A stretch of DNA of 64,000 bases from Pseudomonas fluorescens (GCF_001307155.1 NZ_CP012830.1:3052501-3116500), one strand, 5' to 3'; numbered from the stretch's first letter, positions 9,546 through 18,275 are shown. Translations and numbers: made by a program. The notes: generated by a model from the sequence alone, not told the origin.

Positions 9546-9988
9546 AATTGAAGACTCGATTGTGCCGTCAGGTTCGTCGGCAGATTGGGCACGGTGCCGA
9601 CACCGGGCAGGACGAGAAACGGGATGACTTGATTGAGCTTGCTGGTGGGGTACGTCACGCTGACCGTCAGTAATCCGGTGCCTGCGTTATAGGCCGCCTT
9701 GGCGTCGACACCAAAGGTGATGTTGAAGGCGCTTGGCACCCAGGACAGTTGCTGCTGTAAAACGCTGTTTGCCAGGTTCTCCATCGCCGTTGGGTAGTTG
9801 GGCGTCTTCGGATCAAGCGCGACGCTTTGCCGGACTGCCTCGGCCGTGGCTTCGTTGAATGACTGCACCAGCAACAGCGGCAGGCTGTAGCTGACGATTG
9901 CGTAGAACACCGCAAAAAAGATCACGAACACCAAGGCGAACTCAATCGCCACAGCACCTTTTTGCTTTCTGGGGAGGCCTGATTTCAT
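9542..9988 (-). CDS. tadF: TadE/TadF-like minor pseudopilin
   Basis: A 148-residue protein with a short basic leader (MKSGLPRKQKG), then AVAIEFALVFVIFFAVFYAIVSYSLPLLLVQSFNEAT, the TadE-like hydrophobic N-terminus with Glu at position 5 after the Gly cleavage site expected for prepilin peptidase. The remainder is a periplasmic domain. I start it at the ATG at 9988. It is co-directional and overlapping with pprA, and divergent from the peptidase fppA, which is the likely processing enzyme. TadE and TadF cannot be separated with certainty. Confidence 0.72.
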   Translation of the reverse strand: MKSGLPRKQKGAVAIEFALVFVIFFAVFYAIVSYSLPLLLVQSFNEATAEAVRQSVALDPKTPNYPTAMENLANSVLQQQLSWVPSAFNITFGVDAKAAYNAGTGLLTVSVTYPTSKLNQVIPFLVLPGVGTVPNLPTNLTAQSSLQF

Positions 9989-10063
9989 GAGTGCGTCTAC
10001 CCTGACAACGACTACGTGGTATGAGCATAGAATCATTCAGCCAAAGCGGACGATTTTTACCGG

Positions 10064-10534
10064 ATGCAGAGTTTTGTCCTACTGATCTGGCTGGCGCTTT
10101 GCGCGGCACAGGATGTTCAGCAACGGCATATTGCCAACAGCCTGACCTTGGGCGTCGGGTTGTTGGCATTGATTTATCTGTTGTGGACCGGCACCACCTG
10201 GCTGGGCGCGCCTGACGTTCAGGGCGGGTGGGCATTGCTGCTGGCACTGTTGTTTACCTTGCCCGGTTATGGGTTGGGACGCTTGGGGGCCGGCGATGTG
10301 AAGCTGATGGCGACGATCGGACTGGCGACCGACAACCTGCATTTGCTCGGCAGTTTTATCGGCGCTGGAATGGCTGGCCTGGTGTGGCTATTGATTGCTT
10401 CAAAGGTCTGGCCGCATATGAGTCAACGGCTTAGGGCCCGACTTCAATACCTCGCTCCCGAGCTGTCAAGAAAACCACCCTTTGCGCCCTTTGTGCTGAT
10501 CGGCATGCTGCTGACACTGGCCTGTATCCGCTAG
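10064..10534 (+). CDS. fppA: Flp prepilin peptidase
   Basis: A 156-residue polytopic aspartyl peptidase of the A24 (TadV/CpaA) class. The two catalytic aspartates are in CAAQDVQQRHIANS near residue 17 and in the GxGD motif GAGDVKLMATIG near residues 70-75. It lacks the N-methylation domain of type IV prepilin peptidases, as expected for the Flp-specific enzymes. It would process the two Flp prepilins and the TadE/F pseudopilin of this locus. It is divergent from the tadF-like gene and followed after 125 bases by pprB. Confidence 0.85.
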   Translation: MQSFVLLIWLALCAAQDVQQRHIANSLTLGVGLLALIYLLWTGTTWLGAPDVQGGWALLLALLFTLPGYGLGRLGAGDVKLMATIGLATDNLHLLGSFIGAGMAGLVWLLIASKVWPHMSQRLRARLQYLAPELSRKPPFAPFVLIGMLLTLACIR

Positions 10535-10659
10535 TCGTGCGGCACGACATATCGCTATGTACATAGTAGGAAAGTAGGTCTACTTTCAGTTCAGGCCTGT
10601 ACAGCTCGCCGCTGTCGGTACAGGAAGTGACAGTCTTCGGACAGGGCATGGAGGCGCAC

Positions 10660-11427
10660 GTGAACAAGCCTGCTTCTGCGGTAAAAGTGCTGGTGGTCGA
10701 CGATCAACCGCTGATCGTGGAAGAGCTTTGCGAGTTTCTTGAAAGCAGCGGTTACCGTTGCGTCCCTTGTGAGTCCAGCCAGCAAGCGATCGCGCGCTTC
10801 AGTGAAGATGTCGACATCGGCCTGGTCCTCTGTGATTTGCACATGCCCGGGCTCGACGGTATTCAGCTGGTTCAGGAGCTGCAACGCATCGCCGGCAAGC
10901 ACCGGGCATTCGAAGCCATCATGCTCACCGGACGCGCCGACAAGCAGGATGTGATCAAGGCCCTGCGCGCTGGGATCGCCGATTACTACCAGAAGCCGAT
11001 TGACCTGGATGAGCTGCTGGAAGGTTTGCAGCGTCAGGAGGTCGCGCTTCAGGAACGGCAAAAGAGTGTGCAGTTGGGGCACTTGAATCAGAAGCTGCAA
11101 GACCTTTCCGAATCGATCGATGACCTTTATCAGGACCTTGATAAAGTTCGTCGTGCTCCGCTTTTGCCGTCGGGGGGGGAGGTTGACCGGGAGCAGATGC
11201 CGGCGATCTTTGATCAGCTGTCGCCTCGTCAATTGGATGTTGCGCGGTTGGTGGGCAAGGGGCAGACCAATTATCAGATTGCCTGTGAGTTGGGGATTAC
11301 CGAGAACACGGTGAAGTTGTATGTGTCGCAGGTGTTGCGGTTGACGCATATGCATAATCGGACGCAGTTGGCGTTGGCTTTGTCGCCTAGTGGGGCGGGG
11401 ACGCGGGGGCGGGTTACGGCGCACTAG
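10660..11427 (+). CDS. pprB: Tad-locus response regulator (PprB-like)
   Basis: A 255-residue two-domain regulator. The receiver domain has VLVVDDQPLIVEELCEFLE, phospho-acceptor in LVLCDLHMPGLDG, T in MLTGR and K in YYQKPID. A coiled-coil-like linker (residues about 125-175) leads to a LuxR/NarL-type helix-turn-helix (LSPRQLDVARLVGKGQTNYQIACELGITENTVKLYVSQVLR). I prefer the GTG at 10660, which has GGAGG five bases upstream; an ATG at 10648 would add four residues. It is the expected partner of PprA and activator of flp-tad genes. Confidence 0.82.
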   Translation: MNKPASAVKVLVVDDQPLIVEELCEFLESSGYRCVPCESSQQAIARFSEDVDIGLVLCDLHMPGLDGIQLVQELQRIAGKHRAFEAIMLTGRADKQDVIKALRAGIADYYQKPIDLDELLEGLQRQEVALQERQKSVQLGHLNQKLQDLSESIDDLYQDLDKVRRAPLLPSGGEVDREQMPAIFDQLSPRQLDVARLVGKGQTNYQIACELGITENTVKLYVSQVLRLTHMHNRTQLALALSPSGAGTRGRVTAH

Positions 11428-11474
11428 GCTTTGGTGTACATATCCGTTTCTGCGGTGATGGCTGCTGACGGTTC

Positions 11475-11835
11475 CGCTCTTACAGCGGGTCACTTTTGGC
11501 AAACGCCCGGAGTGCCGGCCCAGCCAAAAGTAACCAAAAGGTCTCGCCCCGAGCGTACGGCACCTCGCCTAGGCTCGGCGTTCCCTCACTCCGGTGTCCA
11601 TCAGGGGGCATCGCCTACGGTCTGCTTCGCGACGACCTCCTCTCGATGTGTCCGGCTGCGCCGTACGGCGCTGCGCGCCCACCCCCTGATGAACACCTCC
11701 ACTCGGCCTCCCGAAGGGGCGGGTGGATCAAAAGCACAGCACGGCGGCCTGACAGCCGGCCTGAGTGGTTGGGGTGTGTAGGACTTGAGATCGTTCCTAC
11801 GCTCCGCGTGGGATTGATCGAAATCTCTGACATGT
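11475..11835. repeat. interspersed Pseudomonas intergenic repeat
   Basis: This stretch starts at GCGGGTCACTTTTGGCAAACG and includes CAAAAGTAACCAAAAGGTC, a GTCTGCTTCGCGACGACCTCC block, CGGCTGCGCCGTACGGCG and finally a short CCTACGCTCCGCGTGGGA hairpin. I recognise the same arrangement as a common interspersed non-coding repeat in fluorescent pseudomonads. Its open frames on both strands are typical annotation artefacts. The gap 11428-11953 therefore contains this repeat and no supportable gene. Confidence 0.6.
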
Positions 11836-11953
11836 CTTTCAGGTTGCCGCTCGGAAGCGCCACGTCTAGCCTTCAAACGTCGCTGCCAATTCAGCGTCCG
11901 GGCGTCGCGGCCCGAATTACTTGGTATATCCATTTCATATTCGGAGTACCGAC

Positions 11954-12343
11954 ATGACCACATCCATTCCCAATCCCCCCGAACACGACGACGTTTCCCC
12001 CTACGACTCCCCCGACTCGAAAAAGCTCCACGACGCTGCCCATCGCGCACTCGATCATTACCTGAAACCGACCCTTTCGAAGCTGCGCTTCAGCGATCTG
12101 CATTCGGACCGGTTGTTTGCGGTCAACCCGGGTATCGACAATGAAAGCCTGCTGGCGAACGCTTCGGAGGACCTGGCTTCGGTCAAGGCCATAGCCGCTG
12201 ACCTGGCGTTCGAGATCGAAGGGTCTCGACGCAATGTGGCGCTAGGTATTTGCAGGATGATCGACGGGATCCGGCTGTTGGTAGATCGAGCGCTGGACAA
12301 TATGGACCCTGACGAACCGGCGGAGTATGTCGTCAAACCCTGA
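11954..12343 (+). CDS. DUF6124 family protein
   Basis: A 129-residue acidic soluble protein with a Pro/Asp-rich N-terminus (IPNPPEHDDVSPYDSP) and a helical remainder (DAAHRALDHYLKP, LLANASEDLASVKAIAADLAFEIEGSRRNVALGICRMIDGIRLLVDRAL). This resembles the small DUF6124 family found in many copies in Pseudomonas. The ATG at 11954 lies behind GGAG. It is a single gene beside an interspersed repeat, on the strand opposite to the toxin/immunity-like operon. No function is known. Confidence 0.65.
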   Translation: MTTSIPNPPEHDDVSPYDSPDSKKLHDAAHRALDHYLKPTLSKLRFSDLHSDRLFAVNPGIDNESLLANASEDLASVKAIAADLAFEIEGSRRNVALGICRMIDGIRLLVDRALDNMDPDEPAEYVVKP

Positions 12344-12462
12344 GCGTTGCTTCAGGTAAACCTTGTTGTCGTTTATCGCGGGTAAGGATCAGATGCCCGC
12401 GATGACGATCTTGAGTTCGCTACGAACACCTTTACAGCAAATAGAAGTGTGTGGCCCGCGGC

Positions 12463-13257
12463 TCAGTCCAGCAGTCCGGAATACGTTCCCCATCCCCATA
12501 GGGTAAAAAAACCGAATAATGAATAGGCAACCATTCGATGGGAAATGATGATCCAACGTCGTAGGTGTAAGGGAAGGCGCTTGATGTCATTGATTAAGTG
12601 CGGGTCGCACCTCAGCAGAAATGCATCTTGCGCGTGCAGCATTATCGATAGGTGACTCAGTCGGTAGCTACGACCGTACAACCCATTACCCATTACTCGG
12701 CGATTGCGGCCTACAAAGTAGGAGTTGCAGAGATGTGATTCAAGTTCTTCCAGTTTGAAAATACTGATGTATGCCCGCAGCAATAAAATCATCAGCGTCA
12801 GGACAAGAAAGGCACTCAACAGGGCTGTGTAGAGCAGTTTCAGCTCGTCCATTGGACTGGTAATTGTTGTGTGCATATACAGCAAACCGTCCCAGAGCAA
12901 GAGAAGTCCAGCACAGGTCATCGCGATGCGTATCAGATTTCTTGGAATTCCCACCCATATTCTTAGACGCGTCGGCAGGGTTTCCGCTTCCATAAACGCA
13001 TAAGGGTCCAACATCTGATGCTGATAGAAACTGCCTGTTAACGCACCTATCAGCCTTAGTCTGTTCATCCGTCCAAACGGACCGTTGCCTACACTTTTTC
13101 GATTGATGCTCACGAGATGAGACGCGATGAAGTATTTTTCAATGTGATCGAGCTTGAAGTAGGCGGCAAACAATATGATTGCCTGGCTGAGAAAAATCAG
13201 AAGAAAAACAATCATCCATAAAGTTGGTTGAATTTGATCAATGGGGAGAGCTATCAC
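12463..13257 (-). CDS. duplicated-module membrane protein, inferred immunity protein
   Basis: A 264-residue inner-membrane protein made of two copies of one module: a hydrophobic helix, then YFKLDHIEKYF / IFKLEELESHL, an R-rich cytosolic stretch (NRKSVGNGPFGR / NRRVMGNGLYGR), a DP motif, LPTRLRIWVGIPRN / LPLHLRRWIIISHR, and another hydrophobic helix. The GTG start overlaps the previous gene (GTGA). The DNA is visibly richer in A+T than neighbouring tad genes. It is last in the effector-like operon. Immunity is inferred from context and membrane location; the family is unknown to me. Confidence 0.7.
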   Translation of the reverse strand: MIALPIDQIQPTLWMIVFLLIFLSQAIILFAAYFKLDHIEKYFIASHLVSINRKSVGNGPFGRMNRLRLIGALTGSFYQHQMLDPYAFMEAETLPTRLRIWVGIPRNLIRIAMTCAGLLLLWDGLLYMHTTITSPMDELKLLYTALLSAFLVLTLMILLLRAYISIFKLEELESHLCNSYFVGRNRRVMGNGLYGRSYRLSHLSIMLHAQDAFLLRCDPHLINDIKRLPLHLRRWIIISHRMVAYSLFGFFTLWGWGTYSGLLD

Positions 13258-13631
13258 AAGTAGCCCTTAATATTGATCCAAACTAAAACTCCAAACCCCC
13301 AAACGATGCAGCACGCATTGATGTGACCAGGAATCATGACCCAAGGCCGCAGGTTCCTTGGGAAGTGCTTTACTTCCTCGATTGAGTTTGGGTCCATTTT
13401 GCGGAAAAACTTGAACACCAACAGCGACCATATCAACACTAAATTCCCGGTTCTGAGGATGAGCGGAGTACTGGCGTCACCTCGGTGAGATGCGACAAAA
13501 CGGGAGTGTTTAAAGTGACTTTGCATCTCTTTAAGCTTGTAGGTCGCGACATAGACCATAAATGCGTAGTTCAGGAAAAATAGTGTGAACAGTGGGATGC
13601 CAGACAAGCCTATAATTCGGTCAAGCGTCAT
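13254..13631 (-). CDS. single-module membrane protein, inferred immunity protein
   Basis: A 125-residue protein carrying one copy of the module duplicated in the next gene: hydrophobic helix (FTLFFLNYAFMVYVATYKL), KEMQSHFKHSRFVASHR, FRKMDPNSIEEVKHFPRNLRPWVMIPGH, and a second helix. Its ATG shares one base with the stop of the effector-like gene (TAATG) and its end overlaps the next start by four bases, so translation of all three genes is probably coupled. It is a candidate inner-membrane protector against the adjacent glycine-rich toxin. Confidence 0.7.
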   Translation of the reverse strand: MTLDRIIGLSGIPLFTLFFLNYAFMVYVATYKLKEMQSHFKHSRFVASHRGDASTPLILRTGNLVLIWSLLVFKFFRKMDPNSIEEVKHFPRNLRPWVMIPGHINACCIVWGFGVLVWINIKGYL

Positions 13632-14968
13632 TACTCAGTTACCTCATACAATTTCTCGCCGAAGTATTCGCCAGCTTGACCGCCACTGTCTCCCATTTGC
13701 GATGCCAGCATTCCGCTTACAACCAGCATGCAAACCATACCGCCCACCCCATAAGTCCCTGCACCGATGGCTAAACATGTGCCCTCGGCCACTGTTACTC
13801 CAATTGCGCTCGCGACAGCGCCTCCTGCGACATTTCCCAGCAACCTTCCTCCCTCCACAAACTTCACCTGCCGACACTCCTCCACCCGCCCGGCTCGACA
13901 CGTCTCATGAATTTTCATTGCCGCAGAACTGGCACCCAAACCAATCGCCACATAACCACCCGCTTTCATGTACTTCGAGGCTCGCGCAACACCCTCGATA
14001 TGAGTGGCATAACCTGGCAACTGAGTCGGTGCGCCAGCTTTGCTCCAATGATGAACCGTTCGACGAGTGGATAGTCCTAACGCACGTTTGAGTTTGGGGT
14101 GATCCGGGATGCCCGTAGTCTTACGCATCATAGGTCCCAAACTGGCATCCAGTTTCGCCATGAGTCGCTTACGCTGCGCAAAAAAAACGGGGGATTTCAG
14201 GTGGCCGTATTGCCGGTACTGTTCCTGATGTAAACGCTCAAGCTCGGTGAGGGTGTTTCGCAGCGTTTCCAGATGCTGGCCAACCATAAAGGACGCCACA
14301 CCCAGCGCTCCTGAGGCGACCCCCAAAAACGGCTCGATCACCTCATGATGCTCAACCATGAATGCCGCTTCTTCATCGCTTAGGTCCTTGAGCGCTTCGT
14401 TGGTCTTTTCAGCGGCGATCATCATTTGTGCTTCTTCGCGGCGACACAGGTAATGCCGAGAATCGCTGAAGATCACCATCTGTCCTGGTTTCACCTGTTC
14501 GCCGAGATGGCGGTTGAGTGAGCGGAACACTTTACGCAAGGCATCGCTGGGCGAGTTTTCGTACAGCGAGCGTTCCAGTGTTTCGAGACTCATCGGCCGC
14601 TGGATGATGTGAAACCCGGATTCGACCGGTTGGGGCAGGGTGAAAGCGTGATCTTCGACCAGATGCTGCGCCGGTGGCGGTTCGGGTTTTGGTTTGAAGG
14701 CGTTCCATGAGGCGCCGCCGTTATCGGCGGCGACGCGAGGCACCACCATCAGCCAGTCTCCGCTGCTGACTGCGTCGATGAGTTTTTTCTGATGGGTCGC
14801 CTGCATGTAGTTGGAGCGATGTACGCCGACGGCTCTCAGCAGGTCGTCGAAACCTTGCAGATTGTCTGGAGAACTTAGGGCCTGGCGCAGGTTATAGGCC
14901 GCCTGGCTGCTGTCGAGCACCTGGCCGCGCTGGCTGGCGAGTTGGCTTTTGGGGATGAGTTTGGTCAT
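13631..14968 (-). CDS. putative secreted effector with glycine-rich membrane-active C-terminus
   Basis: A 445-residue protein without signal peptide. Residues 1-170 are soluble (SQLASQRGQVLDSSQAAYNLRQAL). Residues 170-330 contain VKPGQMVIFSD, EAAFMVEHHEVIEPFLG, a hydrophobic stretch (GVASGALGVASFMVG) and helical EL/ER-rich segments. Residues 333-445 are glycine- and alanine-rich hydrophobic helices with small-residue spacing (GGYVAIGLGASSAA, GNVAGGAVASAIGVTVAEG, AGTYGVGGMVCMLVVSGM) ending GEYFGEKLYE. This resembles Pseudomonas polymorphic or type VI-type effectors thought to perturb membranes; no PAAR or VgrG lies nearby. Function is inferred. Confidence 0.68.
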   Translation of the reverse strand: MTKLIPKSQLASQRGQVLDSSQAAYNLRQALSSPDNLQGFDDLLRAVGVHRSNYMQATHQKKLIDAVSSGDWLMVVPRVAADNGGASWNAFKPKPEPPPAQHLVEDHAFTLPQPVESGFHIIQRPMSLETLERSLYENSPSDALRKVFRSLNRHLGEQVKPGQMVIFSDSRHYLCRREEAQMMIAAEKTNEALKDLSDEEAAFMVEHHEVIEPFLGVASGALGVASFMVGQHLETLRNTLTELERLHQEQYRQYGHLKSPVFFAQRKRLMAKLDASLGPMMRKTTGIPDHPKLKRALGLSTRRTVHHWSKAGAPTQLPGYATHIEGVARASKYMKAGGYVAIGLGASSAAMKIHETCRAGRVEECRQVKFVEGGRLLGNVAGGAVASAIGVTVAEGTCLAIGAGTYGVGGMVCMLVVSGMLASQMGDSGGQAGEYFGEKLYEVTE

Positions 14969-14975
14969 GCCCGTG

Positions 14976-14996
14976 TCCCGTTCCGTGGAAACGGGA
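14976..14996 (-). promoter_or_regulatory. hairpin in the leader of the effector-like gene
   Basis: Seven-base arms TCCCGTT and AACGGGA with a seven-base loop lie 8-28 bases upstream of the effector ATG. On the mRNA the 3' arm region contributes to the only purine-rich ribosome-site candidate, so the hairpin could limit translation initiation. Beyond the hairpin, bases 15000-15211 up to tadC hold only a degenerate REP-like stretch. Confidence 0.35.
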
Positions 14997-15211
14997 GACT
15001 GTGGCGAGTCGGCTCAAGTACGGATGTCGGACAAGTTGCTTAATTGAGTAGGGTGAATCCGAATCTGGAGCTGGCTTGTCAGAGATGGCGTCTGTTGTTC
15101 ACTGCAAGGCTTACGGGCCTCTTTACCGGCAATCAGGTTCCCGCGCAAGCTCGGTAGCTGCTGGTGGCTCATCCGTCGTATTTCAAAGTTGTAGGAACTG
15201 ATGACGCGATT

Positions 15212-16096
15212 CTAGGACCCAAACGCCCGGCCAATAGCAGTGAACCCCGGGCCGGCCAAGACGATCAGCAAGGCGGGAAACAGAAACAGCATCATCACCA
15301 CGGACATCTTGGCGGACATTTTCGAGATGTATTCCTGTTGGTGTGTCAGGCGCCGGTCGTCGAGCAATTGCTTGAGCGTGAGCAGCGATTTCATGGCGCC
15401 GCCGCCCTGATGGATCAGTTGCTGGAGGATCACGCAGGTGTCGGTGAGTTCATCTACCGTCAGCAGCGTCGCGGTCTTGTGCAGCTCCTGGCCGAGTTCC
15501 AGGCCGGAGTCGACCCGAGTCAGGATCAGCCGTAGTTCGCTGGTCAGCTCCGGCAGCAGTTTATGCGCCTCGCTGCTGAGCACCCGCAGTGACTGCTCTA
15601 CGGCCATGCCCGATTCGAAGAGAATCCGCAGCAATGGAATGAACGTCGAGATCTCGATGGCAATGTTTCTTTGCCGACGTTTTACCGCATAGGCCAATAG
15701 TCGTTTGGGCAAGAGATAACCCAGCCCGGCGCCCAGTATCGGCGCAAGCCAGTGGTTTTGCGCAGTGGGGTAGAACACCTGTTGAAAGAACACCGCGAGC
15801 CCGAACACCAGCAGAGGCGTGCCGACCTGGCATGCGGCGAATAACGAGCGCTCGCTGGATTTGCGCCAACCCAGGCGTGCGAGCAAGGTTTGGGTTTCAC
15901 TGTCGATGCTGAGCGAGCGCTGGCCAAACCGGCTGTTGCCGAGCGCCCGCAGCCAGTTGCCGAAAGTGTTGTCGTGCGCCACATGCCCTTGCAGGCGTTG
16001 GGTGACGTGTCGCGCGCGTCGTCGCTGCTCCAGCAAATGGCCGAGCACCAGCGCTATGGCTCCCAGAAACAGCAAGGCGCTCACCAGTAAGACCAT
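15212..16096 (-). CDS. tadC: Tad inner-membrane platform protein TadC
   Basis: A 294-residue type II secretion F-domain protein. It has an N-terminal membrane helix, a paired helix around residues 95-140 (QVGTPLLVFGLAVFFQQVF), the soluble core TFIPLLRILFESGMAVEQSLRVLSSEA, and a C-terminal helix (MSVVMMLFLFPALLIVLAGPGF). The C-terminal half is the T2SSF fold. I start it at the ATG at 16096, one base after the tadB stop. In P. aeruginosa tadD follows tadC; here it is followed by the effector-like operon. Confidence 0.85.
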   Translation of the reverse strand: MVLLVSALLFLGAIALVLGHLLEQRRRARHVTQRLQGHVAHDNTFGNWLRALGNSRFGQRSLSIDSETQTLLARLGWRKSSERSLFAACQVGTPLLVFGLAVFFQQVFYPTAQNHWLAPILGAGLGYLLPKRLLAYAVKRRQRNIAIEISTFIPLLRILFESGMAVEQSLRVLSSEAHKLLPELTSELRLILTRVDSGLELGQELHKTATLLTVDELTDTCVILQQLIHQGGGAMKSLLTLKQLLDDRRLTHQQEYISKMSAKMSVVMMLFLFPALLIVLAGPGFTAIGRAFGS

Positions 16097-16097
16097 C

Positions 16098-16982
16098 TCA
16101 GACACTCCGTAACATGCGCCACAGCGCCAGGCACCCGACGATCTGTAAGCCAACCGCAGCGATCAGCATGTGCTGGCCGGAAGGGTCGTGCCACATGCTC
16201 AGCATGTAACCGGGGTTGGTCAGCATGAAGTAACTGGCGATGAGGAGGGGCAAGGCCCCCAGAACCCAGGAGGTCATTCGGGTTTCGCCGGTCATGGCCC
16301 GAAGCTGACGGGCGCCTTGCTCGCGTTCGCGAATCAGCTTCATCAGGTTCTCCAGCAGCTCGCTGGCATTGCCGCCGTAACGGTGATTGACCTTCAATCC
16401 CAAGGCCAACATGCGCAGCTCGTCCTGGTCGTAAAACTCGGCAAAGTCGTGCACGGCGTCGGGCAGGTTGATCCCCAATTGCACGTTGCGCTGAATTCGT
16501 CCCATCGCTCTTTTAAGCGGGTTGGCGCTGGCATCGATACTGCCCATTACCGCGTCGGCCAGAGTGCGGCCGGATTTGAGGCTGCGTATGGTGTGATCGA
16601 GCAACGACGGCAACTGCTCGATCATTCGTCTCAGGCGACGCCGATAACGCCAGGAAATGTACAGGCGCAGAATCAACGGTTGCAGGACTAGCAGTGTCAG
16701 CAGTCCCAGCCAGCCGTCCAGCACAAAACCAAGCAGGCTGATAAACACCCAAAATCCCAGCCATAGCGGCAGACGCTCCGTCGGGCGGCCCAGGCCTGCG
16801 CGCACAAAGGTCCGCTCAAGGTTGACCCACGCCGGGCTTTCGACGATCAGATGCGGTTGGCCCTGAGCAAGGCGATTCAGCACGCGTTCGTTGCTGGTCT
16901 TGCGCAGGCCTTGATAGAACAGCCAGATCGACAGTCCCAGCAACACGAGGAACATCAGGCTGAGCAGTATCGGACCGATCAT
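16098..16982 (-). CDS. tadB: Tad inner-membrane platform protein TadB
   Basis: A 294-residue T2SSF-domain platform protein with an N-terminal helix (PILLSLMFLVLLGLSIWLFYQGL), a central hydrophobic pair (LWLGFWVFISLLGFVLDGWLGLLTLLVLQPLIL), the soluble core LLDHTIRSLKSGRTLADAVMG, and two C-terminal helices. With TadC it forms the pilus assembly platform driven by TadA. It sits 18 bases after tadA and is essentially contiguous with tadC. Confidence 0.87.
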   Translation of the reverse strand: MIGPILLSLMFLVLLGLSIWLFYQGLRKTSNERVLNRLAQGQPHLIVESPAWVNLERTFVRAGLGRPTERLPLWLGFWVFISLLGFVLDGWLGLLTLLVLQPLILRLYISWRYRRRLRRMIEQLPSLLDHTIRSLKSGRTLADAVMGSIDASANPLKRAMGRIQRNVQLGINLPDAVHDFAEFYDQDELRMLALGLKVNHRYGGNASELLENLMKLIREREQGARQLRAMTGETRMTSWVLGALPLLIASYFMLTNPGYMLSMWHDPSGQHMLIAAVGLQIVGCLALWRMLRSV

Positions 16983-17000
16983 CGCGCAAGCCTCGTCAAG

Positions 17001-18275
17001 TCAGTTGAGGGGCAGAGCCAGCTCATGGCGCAGCTTGTCGCCGGCGGGGTTGACCGCCTCGCGCAGAAAGCCGAAACCGGTCCGTCGGTCGAAACGAAAC
17101 AGGGTGTTGGTGACGTAGATGTCCTCGCGGATCCCCACCACTTCCACCACCTCGCTGACGCAGCGTCGGCCATCGGGCAGGCGCGTCAGTTGAATCACCA
17201 CGTCGAGTGCCGCGCAAATCATCTGCCGTAGCGTGCGCTCGGCGATTTGACGCCCGGTCAGGCCCACTAACGTCTCCAGGCGCAACAGCGCGTCCTGAGC
17301 ATTGTTGGCGTGGACGGTGCTCATCGAGCCGTCGTGACCGGTGTTCATGGCGGTCAGTACGTCGAGCACTTCAACGCCACGGATTTCGCCAAGGATGATC
17401 CGGTCCGGGCGCATCCGCAGGGCGTTGCGGATCAGGTCACTGGCTTTCACTTCGCCGTGGCCCTCGGCGTTCGGCGGGCGGGTTTCCAGGCGCACGACGT
17501 GAGGGTGGCCCAGTTGCAGCTCGGCGACATCTTCGATGGTCACCAGGCGTTCGTGAGGATCGATCAGTTGACTGAGGATGTTCAGCAGCGTGGTTTTACC
17601 GGTGCCGGTCCCGCCGCTGATGAGGATGTTGCAGCGCTTGCCGACGGCTTTTTCGATGAAGTCGAAAATCGCCTGGTCAATGGTTTGCATCGCCATCAGG
17701 TCGCTGCTTTTAAGCATGTCCTTGCGAAATTTACGAATCGACAGGCACGGCCCGTCCAGTGCGATGGGCGGGATGATCGCATTGACCCGGCTACCGTCCG
17801 GCATGCGCGCATCGACCATCGGCGATGACTCGTCCAGACGCCGTCCGAGTGGCGCGAGGATCCGTTGCATGACCCGTTCGACATGATGCGCGTCGATGAA
17901 TCGCAGGTCGCTTTGGTGCAATACACCGTCACGTTCGATGAACACCCGGTGAGGGCCGTTGACCAGGATTTCGGTCACGGCGGGGTCGCGCAGCAGCACT
18001 TCCAGTGGACCGAAACCGGTGAGTTCGTCGACGATTTCTTCTGCAAGACGCTCCATTTCGTAGCGCGAAATCGCCAGGTGCAAACGGGCGATGTATTCGG
18101 CGACCTTGTCGGTGACGAATTGCGCAAGGAGCGGGCGCGAACCTTCCAGCAGGTTTTTCCCTGACTCTTCGATGGCATCGATGACATAGCGATGCAGCAC
18201 CAGCTTCAGGCCCTCGTGGTCGGTGTTGCCGATCGGACTTTGAGTCTGTGCACCGAAGAGTTTTTCACCGCTCAT
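17001..18275 (-). CDS. tadA: Tad pilus ATPase TadA (CpaF family)
   Basis: A 424-residue secretion ATPase. It has the CpaF N-terminal region ([31 protein letters not shown]), Walker [13 protein letters not shown], the Asp box around [11 protein letters not shown], Walker [13 protein letters not shown] and His box [21 protein letters not shown]. It powers Flp pilus polymerisation at the cytoplasmic face. I chose the ATG at 18275, overlapping the tadZ stop as ATGA, over an upstream start at 18302. It is the most confidently identified member of the locus. Confidence 0.93.
   Translation of the reverse strand: MSGEKLFGAQTQSPIGNTDHEGLKLVLHRYVIDAIEESGKNLLEGSRPLLAQFVTDKVAEYIARLHLAISRYEMERLAEEIVDELTGFGPLEVLLRDPAVTEILVNGPHRVFIERDGVLHQSDLRFIDAHHVERVMQRILAPLGRRLDESSPMVDARMPDGSRVNAIIPPIALDGPCLSIRKFRKDMLKSSDLMAMQTIDQAIFDFIEKAVGKRCNILISGGTGTGKTTLLNILSQLIDPHERLVTIEDVAELQLGHPHVVRLETRPPNAEGHGEVKASDLIRNALRMRPDRIILGEIRGVEVLDVLTAMNTGHDGSMSTVHANNAQDALLRLETLVGLTGRQIAERTLRQMICAALDVVIQLTRLPDGRRCVSEVVEVVGIREDIYVTNTLFRFDRRTGFGFLREAVNPAGDKLRHELALPLN

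Noticed and set aside
11496..12050. Open frames of up to 150 codons on both strands of 11.5-12.0 kb
   Set aside because: They lie in the interspersed repeat, have Arg/Pro/Ser-rich low-information translations and no ribosome sites.
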